Assembly (NCBI GenBank): GCA_030426805.1 | Contig: JAUHXU010000003.1 | Coordinates: 963,220-1,027,219 of the forward strand | Length of the DNA: 64,000 nt | Reading direction: 5' to 3' | DNA from: a bacterium | GTDB taxonomy: Bacteria; Planctomycetota; JAFGQW01 | In this document: positions 57,272 to 64,000 of the stretch, piece after piece | How the letters are laid out: the number at the start of each line of letters is the position of its first letter | How positions within the stretch are numbered: the stretch's first letter is position 1 | Notes under the pieces: generated by a model | What the model was told of the DNA's origin: nothing | What the model saw: only the letters and a program-made list of their open reading frames with translations | Database searches by the model: none | Position numbers and translations under genes: made by a program

Positions 57272-58159
57272 ATGAGCTACCTGCTCTTTCTGGATGAGAG
57301 CGGTCACGACCACCGGGCCATGCCCTACGAAGTTCGAGGCGGCGTGGCGCTCCATGCAGGCGACCTCTGGCCGTTTGTCCAGGAAATGCAGCGCCTCGAG
57401 CTGGCTTGCTTCGGCACCGTGTTGCATCAGTTTCGAACCGAACTGAAAGGGTGCAAGCTCTTGGACAAGGATCGGTTCAAGTGGGCCAGCCAAGCGGCGG
57501 CGATGTCGGATGAAGAGCGTCGGAAGCACTGCCGGGGCTTTCTGACGAAGGGACTGGAGAAAAAGGCGCCCACGCGAGCAGAGTTTACGGCATACGGCCA
57601 GGCCTGTCTCGAGATGGCAACCGGGATCTTCGAGTTGCTCCGGCAGCATGACGCGCGCGTATTCGCTGCGGCAATCCCGCGCGCAGTGACCAAGCCGGCA
57701 TCGTTCAACTCCGAGGAGTTTCTGCGGAAGGACCAAGTGTTCCTGCTCGAACGCTACTTCTACTTCCTCGAGAAAGAGCGTCAACACGGGTTGTTGGTGA
57801 TGGACGAACTGGAGAAGGCCGAGGATCGTCGGTTTGTCCGTCGGCTCGAAGCGTACTTCAAGAGGACGAAGATCGGGCGCTATCGGTCGGCTTGGATCGT
57901 TCCTGCGCCGTTCTTTGTCTCGTCGGACATGACCTATCCGGTTCAGGCTGCGGACTTGGTGATCTACTGCGTCAACTGGGGGTTTCGGCTTCCCGCTCGC
58001 GGAATGGACGCCGAGGTTCGCCCGGAGATCGCCGAGAACTACGGACGCTGGATCGCGCAACTCCAGTTTCGCGGCGAGGGATACCGCGACGGGGTCGTCT
58101 ACGACTCGTATGGAATCACGTTTGTCGGGGACCCGTATGAGACCCGTGATGGGCAATAA
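57272..58159 (+). CDS. DUF3800-family protein in a lower-GC island
   Basis: 295 residues. The start MSYLLFLDESGHDHRAM, later VMDELEKAEDRRFVRRLEAYFKRT, and a C-terminal VQAADLVIYCVNWGF are the DUF3800 hallmarks; the acidic residues (D8, E9, D178 or nearby, D246 region) suggest an RNase H-like nuclease fold. Such genes are common on mobile and defence-related DNA. Codon use and base composition are visibly less GC-rich than in neighbours (for example AAA, TTT, AGA-type codons), suggesting recent acquisition. It stands between ggt and an exonuclease gene with no partner gene. Confidence 0.85.
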   Translation: MSYLLFLDESGHDHRAMPYEVRGGVALHAGDLWPFVQEMQRLELACFGTVLHQFRTELKGCKLLDKDRFKWASQAAAMSDEERRKHCRGFLTKGLEKKAPTRAEFTAYGQACLEMATGIFELLRQHDARVFAAAIPRAVTKPASFNSEEFLRKDQVFLLERYFYFLEKERQHGLLVMDELEKAEDRRFVRRLEAYFKRTKIGRYRSAWIVPAPFFVSSDMTYPVQAADLVIYCVNWGFRLPARGMDAEVRPEIAENYGRWIAQLQFRGEGYRDGVVYDSYGITFVGDPYETRDGQ

Positions 58160-58258
58160 AAAAGGAGGCAATGCCGTCGAAGCCACCCGTGAGCAGCGTC
58201 TAGGCCGAGCCTCCGCAAGAATTATCGGCTCCCAAGTGCAGCAGAGTCAAGAACGATC

Positions 58259-59098
58259 ATGAAGGTCCACCTGGTCGACGGCACGTATGAGCTGTTCCGC
58301 TGCTGGTTCGCGGTGCCGTCGTCGACGGCGCCGGACGGGCGCGAGGTCGGTGCGGTGCGCGGATTGCTCCGCACGCTCCGCGCGCTGCTGCGCGCCGACG
58401 ACGTCACGCACGTCGGCGTCGCGTTCGATCACACGGTGGAGTCGTTTCGCAACGACCTGTTCGACGGCTACAAGACCGGCGACGGCCTCGACCCCGATCT
58501 GTTCGGGCAGTTCCCGCTCGCCGAGGACGCCGCGCGCGCACTCGGGCTGACCGTCTGGCCGATGGTCGACTTCGAGGCCGACGACGCGATCGCGACCGCT
58601 GCGTGTCGCTTTCGCGATGCGCCAGGTGTCGACCAGATCGTCGTGTGTTCGCCGGACAAGGACTTCGCGCAGCTCGTCGAGGGCACGCGCGTCGTACTGT
58701 GGCACCGCAAGGACGACACGCTTGTCGACGAGGACGGCGTGCGCGCGAAGTTCGGCGTCGCACCGGCATCGATCCCCGACTTCCTCGCGCTCGTCGGCGA
58801 CACGGCCGACGGTATCCCCGGCATCCCGCGTTGGGGGGCGAAGTCGACCGCGACCGTGCTCGCCCACTACGGCACGATCGACGCGATCCCCGACGACCCG
58901 GCTGACTGGGAGGTCCAGGTGCGCGGCGCGGCGTCGCTCGCGGCGTCGCTCGTCGAGCACCGCGAAGCCGCCGGTCTCTACCGCACGCTCGCGACATTGC
59001 GCGACGACGCACCGGTCGAGGAGTCGCTCGACGACCTCGAGTGGCGTGGCGTCGACGAGGACGCGCTCGCGGCGTTTCGCGCTACGGTAGGCGGATGA
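58259..59098 (+). CDS. stand-alone 5'-3' exonuclease (PolA N-domain/flap nuclease type)
   Basis: 279 residues. MKVHLVDGTYELFRCWFAVPS, VGVAFDHTVESFRNDLFDGYK, PMVDFEADDAIATAA, IVVCSPDKDFAQLVEGTRV and FLALVGDTADGIPGIPRWGAKSTATVLAHYG give the acidic metal ligands and helix-hairpin-helix of this nuclease family. It lacks a polymerase domain. It would remove RNA primers or flaps. Its last 17 bases overlap the end of the minus-strand membrane protein gene. A short leader follows the DUF3800 gene. Confidence 0.93.
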   Translation: MKVHLVDGTYELFRCWFAVPSSTAPDGREVGAVRGLLRTLRALLRADDVTHVGVAFDHTVESFRNDLFDGYKTGDGLDPDLFGQFPLAEDAARALGLTVWPMVDFEADDAIATAACRFRDAPGVDQIVVCSPDKDFAQLVEGTRVVLWHRKDDTLVDEDGVRAKFGVAPASIPDFLALVGDTADGIPGIPRWGAKSTATVLAHYGTIDAIPDDPADWEVQVRGAASLAASLVEHREAAGLYRTLATLRDDAPVEESLDDLEWRGVDEDALAAFRATVGG

Positions 59099-60968
59099 CG
59101 ACCACGTCGGTTCGCGGGCTTCGCGCGAGCCATGCGAGCAGCGCGCCGTCGCGCTCGGGCGACGCGAGGACGACGACCGGGCGCTCGACCGCGCGCGTGA
59201 TCGCGTCCAGCGCGGTGCCGCGCGCGGCGTCGTCGGCGCCGAACAGCGCGCGCACGTTCGCCCGCCGCTCGTCGATCAGCGCCGCGTCGTAGCCGCGCAC
59301 CCGACGGACCAGGTAGTCGGCATCGAGGTTGAGGCCGGGGTGCCCCGACCCGAACGGCGGCGTGGTCGCGTCGGCCGCGGTGAGTGCCGGCGGCAGCGGC
59401 TCGTGCGACGGCGGGGGGACGTAGAGCGCGCGGCCGGTCAGCGTCGGCCAGTGCAGCGAATCGTCGCGCGTGACGAGGATCGCGTCGCGCGGTGTCTCGC
59501 CCCGCACGCGCTCGCACGCAGCGGCGAGCGGATGACTTCCCGCGAGGCGCAGTCCGAACGACGACGTGTCGAGCGCGAACCGGCGATCGGGCGGCGCGCC
59601 CCAGTGGGGCGAGCCGTAGGTCTTGTGTACGAGCGGCGCCGCACCGACGATCGCGAGCCCTGCGAACACGAACGCGCCGCGGCGTCCGGCCGCGCGCACG
59701 AGGCGCTCGATCCCGACGCCGGCCAGCGGCGCCCACGCGATCGCGGCCGCGAAGACGAACTTGTACTCGTTGCGCCAGTAGGGCAGATCGAGCACGCCGT
59801 AGAGGGCGACCGCCGCGGCGCCGCCGGCGACGAGGATTCGCGCGCGTCGCTCGCGCGCCGGCGACCACCACGCGATCACGCCGACGATCAGCGGCAACGT
59901 CACGACGACGCCGGTCAACAGCTTCGTCGTCGCGAACGCGGCGTCTGCGATGCGCATCGCGCCCGGTCCGCGGTCTCGGAGGACGAACGTCAGCGCCAGC
60001 CACGTCGCGACCGCGCCGATCACCGTCGCCCCGGCGAGCGCCACGCCGCGATCGACGAGCCAACGGAGCCCGCACAGCACGAGCGCCGGTGCGATCAGCA
60101 GCGGGTAGATCGTGCCGAGCGCGACGAGGCTCACGGCGAGCAGGACCGCGTGTGGCCGTGCGCGCACGAGTTGCCACGCGATCGCGGCGAGGAGCGCGAA
60201 CGCGAACGGCATCTGGTTGAAGAACGGATACTTCAGCAGCCACGGCGTGTAGCGCGGGTCGCCGAAGATCGTCGACGCACCGCCGACGAGTTTCATCGGC
60301 ACGTAGCCGACGACGTTGACCGCGTAGAAGAGTGCGAGGATCGCGCCCGCGCCGGCGATCGGACCGCCGCCTGCCTCGCGGGCGAGCGCGATCATCAGTC
60401 CGGCGATCGCGACGAGCCACGCGACGTTCGTCCAGATGTAGTGCGAGGCGGGCGGGCGATCGGCCGCGTGCGAGACGAGCGCCTGGAAGACGTGGCCGGT
60501 CGACGGGTAGGCCTGCCGGACCCCGGCGAGCATCGTCTCCTCCGGCACGACGTCGCCGGCCACGAGGCGGTCGATCGTGTCGGCGTGCATCCACGCGTGC
60601 CCGCTGAGCGCGCGATCTTCGGTCGCGAGCACGCGCGGCAGGAGCGCCACCGCGGTGACGACCGCGACGACGACGAGCGCGCCCACGGCTGCGCTGCGCT
60701 CGCGCACCGACGTCGTCCGGGCGGTGCGGGGCGCGCGGACGACGAAGAGGAGGGCCGGCAGATTCGCGACCGCGAGCGCGACCGCGAGCGATTCGAACGG
60801 CACGCCGAGCAGTCGGCCGATCGCGAACTCGACCGCGACGACGAACGGCGACAGCGCCATCGCGAGCCACACGCGCGTCCACAGCCCGGCTCCGTCGAGC
60901 CGCAGCGGGAACACCACCCAGGCGCCCGGCAGGACCGCGAGCGCCGCGAAGATCAACGCGCCGAACAT
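59082..60968 (-). CDS. multi-pass membrane protein, possibly GT-C glycosyltransferase-like
   Basis: 628 residues with about 12 to 14 transmembrane segments (for example MFGALIFAALAVLPGAWVVFPL, AVGALVVVAVVTAVALLPRVL, AWQLVRARPHAVLLAVSLVALGTIYPLL, AFVFAGLAIVGAAPLVHKTYG). A large loop after the second or third helix contains HAWMHADTIDRLVAG and ETMLAGVRQAYPSTGHVFQAL, and the soluble C-terminus carries DAILVTRDDSLHWPTLTGRALYVPP. Layout fits a polytopic GT-C-like or hypothetical family, but no catalytic motif could be confirmed. The ATG follows a short gap after an HtrA terminator. Confidence 0.6.
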   Translation of the reverse strand: MFGALIFAALAVLPGAWVVFPLRLDGAGLWTRVWLAMALSPFVVAVEFAIGRLLGVPFESLAVALAVANLPALLFVVRAPRTARTTSVRERSAAVGALVVVAVVTAVALLPRVLATEDRALSGHAWMHADTIDRLVAGDVVPEETMLAGVRQAYPSTGHVFQALVSHAADRPPASHYIWTNVAWLVAIAGLMIALAREAGGGPIAGAGAILALFYAVNVVGYVPMKLVGGASTIFGDPRYTPWLLKYPFFNQMPFAFALLAAIAWQLVRARPHAVLLAVSLVALGTIYPLLIAPALVLCGLRWLVDRGVALAGATVIGAVATWLALTFVLRDRGPGAMRIADAAFATTKLLTGVVVTLPLIVGVIAWWSPARERRARILVAGGAAAVALYGVLDLPYWRNEYKFVFAAAIAWAPLAGVGIERLVRAAGRRGAFVFAGLAIVGAAPLVHKTYGSPHWGAPPDRRFALDTSSFGLRLAGSHPLAAACERVRGETPRDAILVTRDDSLHWPTLTGRALYVPPPSHEPLPPALTAADATTPPFGSGHPGLNLDADYLVRRVRGYDAALIDERRANVRALFGADDAARGTALDAITRAVERPVVVLASPERDGALLAWLARSPRTDVVVIRLP

Positions 60969-61000
60969 CGCCGGAACGATACCCGATGCCCGCCGCTACG

Positions 61001-61032
61001 AAAACCGGCCCCGCGCGAGGACGCGGGGCCGG
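61001..61032 (-). terminator. intrinsic terminator of the HtrA gene
   Basis: Read on the minus strand an 11-bp perfect GC stem (arms 61005-61015 and 61022-61032, 6-nt loop) is followed by TTTT (61001-61004). Confidence 0.75.
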
Positions 61033-61101
61033 GAGGCCACCTCCGGAATGGCCGGGGGCAACCAGCGGCGGCAACGAGCCGCCACCTGGGATGGTCGTGT
61101 C

Positions 61102-62217
61102 TTACGGTCGGCGCATCGGAAGCTGCGGACGGGTCGGACGTTCGCCGATCTCGATCGTGCGTCGGAGTTCCTTGCCGCCGCGGAAGCCGGTGACGACGAC
61201 CTCGCTGGCCGGGTCGGTGTCGGCGACGGCGCGCTGCAACTCCTTCGCGTTGCGCACCGGCTTGTCGCCGAAGCGCAGGATCACGTCACGAGCGCGGAGC
61301 CCGGCACGGTCGGCCGGTCCCTCGGCCATCACGTCGGCGATCACGACGCCACCGTCCACGCCGAGGCGCTCGCGGGCGGCCCCGTCGAGCACGCCGATCG
61401 TCACGCCGAGCCAGCCGCGCGTGACCCGGCCGTCGCGGATCAGCTCGTCCATCACGTGCGCCGCGAGCTTGCTCGGGATCGAGAAGCCGATGCCGCTGTA
61501 GGCGCCGGTGCGCGAGGCGATCGCGGTGTTGATCCCGATCACCTCGCCACGCAGGTTGACGAGCGGGCCACCGCTGTTGCCGGGGTTGATCGCGGCGTCG
61601 GTCTGGATGAAGTCGTCGTAGTCGGTGATGCGCATGTCGGCGCGGCCCACCGCGCTGACGATGCCGGACGTGACGGTGTTGCGGAGGCCGAACGGGGCGC
61701 CGATCGCGACGACCCAGTCGCCGACGCGGGCCGCGTCGGAGTCGCCGAACGCGACGGCGGCGAGCGGCTCGTCGGGCGTCTCGGTCAACTTGAGCACCGC
61801 GAGGTCGGTGCTGGGGTCGCGCCCGACGATCTCGGCCGGGAACTCCTTGCCGTCGACGAGCTGAACGGTGATCCGCGTCGCGCCGCGCACGACGTGGTTG
61901 TTCGTCAGGATGTGGCCGTCGTTGCGGACGATCACGCCGGTGCCGGACTGCTGACGCTCGGGCATCGGTCGGTCGAAGAAGCCGAACCCGCGTGCGCGCT
62001 CGGGGCGTGCGCCGGCGCGGATGTGGACGACCGACGGGGAGACGCGCGCGGATGCCGCGCGGAACGCGGCCGACAGGTTTTCGGCGGCGATCGCGGCCGG
62101 GTCGCTGGACGCGACGGTCGCGTGGTTCGGGGTGCCGATCAGCGCGCCGCCGACGAGCACTGCGGCAAGGACGGCCGCAGCACCTACGCCGCGGCGAACG
62201 GTCTTGGATAGTCGCAT
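61102..62217 (-). CDS. HtrA/DegP-type serine protease with one PDZ domain
   Basis: 371 residues; ATG 62217 has a strong GGGAGG site. An N-terminal anchor (VGAAAVLAAVLVGGALIG) precedes the trypsin-like domain: SGTGVIVRNDGHILTNNHVV with H108, PSTDLAVLKL with D138 and AINPGNSGGPLVN with S215. GYSGIGFSIPSK-type segment AYSGIGFSIPSKLAAHVMDEL links to a PDZ domain (about 275-360, GWLGVTIGVLDGAARERLG..ADRAGLRARDVILRFGDKPVRNAKELQRAV). It degrades or refolds damaged envelope proteins. One PDZ rather than two resembles DegS. Confidence 0.93.
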   Translation of the reverse strand: MRLSKTVRRGVGAAAVLAAVLVGGALIGTPNHATVASSDPAAIAAENLSAAFRAASARVSPSVVHIRAGARPERARGFGFFDRPMPERQQSGTGVIVRNDGHILTNNHVVRGATRITVQLVDGKEFPAEIVGRDPSTDLAVLKLTETPDEPLAAVAFGDSDAARVGDWVVAIGAPFGLRNTVTSGIVSAVGRADMRITDYDDFIQTDAAINPGNSGGPLVNLRGEVIGINTAIASRTGAYSGIGFSIPSKLAAHVMDELIRDGRVTRGWLGVTIGVLDGAARERLGVDGGVVIADVMAEGPADRAGLRARDVILRFGDKPVRNAKELQRAVADTDPASEVVVTGFRGGKELRRTIEIGERPTRPQLPMRRP

Positions 62218-62475
62218 CGTGATTCCTCCCATCAGCCGCTGGCGGGAGCGGCTCCTCTTGATTCGGGAGGACAATACGGACGGATGCAGCGGAGCCCTAC
62301 CGTGGAATCCCGAGCAATTCGTGCACGGGTAGCCGGGCGCTGGTGGGCATCGCGTTTCGCCGAGCCGCCGGGGGGGCGGCCGCTACTCTCCCAAGTGGCG
62401 TTCGCGGGACCGGGTCTGCCTACCGGTCGGGTCGCCTCACGTGACCGCGCAGTCTACGCGAATCGCGGGCGCGAA

Positions 62476-63060
62476 TCAATCGGGCCGCTCGCCCCACAAG
62501 CCGAACGCGTCGACGATGTCCCGGGCGACCCGCGCGTGCGCGCGCTCGCCGGAGTCGACCCGGATGACCGCGGCTTCGTACGCGGGCGTGCGGAGCGCGA
62601 GCATCGCCGCGAGGTCGTCGCCGTCGACCGGGCCGGCGGGGATCCACGGTGCGTAGCAGCCCGGCTCGGTGTCGTTGCGCCGGTGCACGCGTCGCGCGAT
62701 CGCGTCGAAGTCGGCGCTGACGAAGACGAGCGCGGTCTCGCGTTCGATGCGGATCCGGCACGCTTCGTCGTCGAGCGTCGTCTCGCCGAGGACGACGACC
62801 CCGGGCGGCGTCGAGCGCAGCGCGCGGTCGAGCGCGTCCGCCTCGCGCGTGCGCAGCGCCTCGAGTCCGTCCTCCGCGGCGATCCGACCGCGCGAACGGC
62901 CGGCGACGTGTTCGATCAGCGGGTTCACCTCGACGACCGGCAACCCCGTGAACGACCCGACCATCCGGCCGATCACGTCGTGGTCGGAGCCGAAGAAGCC
63001 GACGATCGCGATCGGGATCTTCGGCACGCGGCGTGGGTGGGCGTCGTAGTAGTCGTCCAT
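62476..63060 (-). CDS. shikimate-kinase-like protein with degenerate P-loop
   Basis: 194 residues. The layout follows shikimate kinase: a P-loop position, VVEVNPLIEHVAGRSRGRIAAEDGLEALRTREADALDRAL in place of the DxD-GxSIxxIFxxxGExxFRxxE region, VVVLGETTLDD, VFVSADFDAIARRV, and DLAAMLALRTPAYEAA near the end. The Walker A GxxGxGK(S/T) is replaced by GFFGSDHDVIGR, which lacks the lysine. It is therefore likely a non-catalytic or altered relative. The HtrA gene lies 258 bp downstream on the same strand. Confidence 0.6.
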   Translation of the reverse strand: MDDYYDAHPRRVPKIPIAIVGFFGSDHDVIGRMVGSFTGLPVVEVNPLIEHVAGRSRGRIAAEDGLEALRTREADALDRALRSTPPGVVVLGETTLDDEACRIRIERETALVFVSADFDAIARRVHRRNDTEPGCYAPWIPAGPVDGDDLAAMLALRTPAYEAAVIRVDSGERAHARVARDIVDAFGLWGERPD

Positions 63061-63117
63061 CGCGAGTCATCGAGCTTCGGGGTTGACCGTTTCGATCGCG
63101 CCCGGTCCTATGGCGCC

Positions 63118-63528
63118 ATGCGAGACGGCTTCAACATCGGCGCGTTCCGGTTCACGTCGACATCGATCGACGTGCAGGGGCGGCCACCCCTTCCCGAGTG
63201 GCAGGACCCGGTGCAGTTCGCGCTGTGGTGCCAGCGGGCGAGTCCCTGGTGGATCGGCGACCTGCTGCACGCCGGGGATCGTCGCTTCGGCGAGGCGTTT
63301 TCGCAAGTGTGCGAGGGGGTGATCTCGGCCGATCAACTCCAGCGCTACGAGTCGGTCGCCCGCCGCGTGCCGGCCGAGAACCGCAACGAGAATCTCTCGT
63401 GGTCGGCGCACGCGGTCGTCGCGCGTTTTCCGCCGGAGGAGCAGCGCGGATGGCTCTCCCGCGCCGAGCGCGCCGGGTGGACCAGCGAGGACCTCCGACG
63501 CCGCGTGCGTGCCGCGACCCAGCGCTGA
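63118..63528 (+). CDS. conserved hypothetical protein, plasmid/phage-associated type
   Basis: 136 residues from ATG 63118. WCQRASPWWIGDLLHAGDRRFGEAFSQVCEGVISADQLQRYESVARRVPAENRNENLSWSAHAVVARFPPEEQRGWLSRAERAGWTSEDLRRRVR resembles a small family in which a helical domain (IGDLL.G...G) is followed by WSxHxxVA.LPPEEQ.xWL..AExxGWS...LR. I recall this from mobile elements and actinobacterial/planctomycetal genomes, but cannot name it. DNA binding is possible. Divergent from the shikimate-kinase-like gene by 57 bp. Confidence 0.5.
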   Translation: MRDGFNIGAFRFTSTSIDVQGRPPLPEWQDPVQFALWCQRASPWWIGDLLHAGDRRFGEAFSQVCEGVISADQLQRYESVARRVPAENRNENLSWSAHAVVARFPPEEQRGWLSRAERAGWTSEDLRRRVRAATQR

Positions 63529-63564
63529 GCGCGTTTTTCGTCCCTTCGCCGACGTCTGCCCGAT

Positions 63565-63570
63565 ACACTG
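63565..63570 (+). promoter_or_regulatory. -10 element of the DUF1800 gene
   Basis: TACACT lies 18 nt before the ATG at 63589, with GGTGGAGG between, giving a short leader. Confidence 0.35.
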
Positions 63571-63588
63571 AGGGGTGGAGGATCGGCA

Positions 63589-64000
63589 TGGCATCACGTC
63601 TCCTGACGGCGGCGTTCATCGCGGCGACTTGGGTCGCGACGGCGCCGATCGTCGATGCGCAGCTCTCGGATCGCGACCGGGCGGTTCATGTGCTGAACCG
63701 CTTCGGCCTCGGGGCGACGTCCGAGGCGGTGGACGCGGTCGTCGCGCAAGGGGTCGACGCGTGGTTCGCCGCGCAACTCGCCGACGAGGTCGCGCCCGAT
63801 CCGATGCTCGACGCCCGGCTCGCGAAGTTGCCCGCGCTCGCGCTGGACAACCTGAAGACGCTCAACCGCTACAACCGTTCGGTGCCGCCGAAGGCGACGC
63901 GCGAGGAGCGGCGCAAGATCGAGCGTGACCGACGCGTGCCGCGCGAGCACTTGCGCGAGGGCGTGATGCTCAACGCGATCTACGCGCCGAACCGGATTCG
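63589..64000 (+). CDS. DUF1800-family secreted protein, 5' part only
   Basis: The frame is open to the window end. ATG 63589 has GGAGG 6 nt upstream and starts a signal peptide (MASRLLTAAFIAATWVATAPIVDAQ). RDRAVHVLNRFGLGATSEAVDAVVAQGVDAWFAAQLADE is the typical beginning of DUF1800 proteins, and ATREERRKIERDRRVPREHLREGVMLNAIYAP continues it. In Planctomycetota such genes usually neighbour a DUF1501 gene; that gene would lie beyond the window. Function unknown; the proteins are exported. Confidence 0.85.

Noticed and set aside
58171..58203. Ten-codon frame after a strong AAGGAGG
   Set aside because: The ATG is only 2 nt from the ribosome site, which is too close, and the peptide has no feature; it is more likely leftover sequence of the island.
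1..64000. tRNA, rRNA, CRISPR arrays and insertion sequences
   Set aside because: All gaps were read for tRNA T-arms, regular repeat-spacer arrays and transposase motifs; none was found. A covariance-model search would be decisive.

Overview
The window is a high-GC (roughly 70% by eye) bacterial chromosome segment, most likely from a member of the Planctomycetota. The support is indirect: four large Hanks-type Ser/Thr kinases with a transmembrane helix (three with TPR-rich tails, one with a DWG instead of DFG motif), three ECF-type sigma factors beside kinase or metalloprotease genes, a secreted sulfatase, a DUF1800 gene, a von Willebrand/HEAT protein and many large secreted beta-propeller proteins. 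No rRNA, tRNA, CRISPR array or transposase was seen.

Layout. 1-1.3 kb: end of a tail-collar-domain gene and an NHL-repeat protein. 1.3-11.1 kb (minus strand): two kinases followed by three tandem paralogous secreted proteins, two of which share an apparently identical 538-bp 3' segment. 11.2-19.6 kb: ECF sigma factor, secreted proteins, TPR kinase, second ECF sigma factor translationally coupled to a secreted HExxH protease. 19.6-30 kb: VWA/HEAT protein, YCII protein, secreted propeller proteins, a methyltransferase/EVE/RidA operon and a sulfatase. 29.6-40 kb: third ECF sigma factor plus TPR kinase, then four secreted proteins including an M14 carboxypeptidase. 40-52 kb: metabolic block with malate synthase, a VOC protein, a kynurenine (tryptophan) catabolic cluster on both strands, class I fructose-bisphosphate aldolase, ribose-5-phosphate isomerase and two TPM-domain membrane proteins. 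52-64 kb: small secreted or membrane proteins, gamma-glutamyltransferase, a lower-GC DUF3800 gene, a stand-alone 5'-3' exonuclease, a multi-pass membrane protein, an HtrA protease, a shikimate-kinase-like protein without a normal P-loop and the start of a DUF1800 gene.

How it works together. Two themes stand out. First, ten secreted proteins with unrelated N-terminal parts (propellers, peptidase, SBBP repeats) end in a similar module of about 100-110 residues, which looks like a lineage-specific surface or sorting domain; several of these genes are interleaved with the kinase/sigma genes. An ECF sigma gene and one of these secreted-protein genes share a 38-bp promoter block (34 of 38 identical), and two further genes carry a shorter version, so a common regulon is plausible. 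Second, the kynurenine block encodes formamidase, kynurenine monooxygenase, kynureninase, ACMS decarboxylase, aminomuconate-semialdehyde dehydrogenase and a RidA protein that fits 2-aminomuconate deaminase. This points to full catabolism of tryptophan rather than NAD synthesis, but tryptophan dioxygenase and 3-hydroxyanthranilate dioxygenase are not in the window. All functional calls come from reading motifs; no database search was run.
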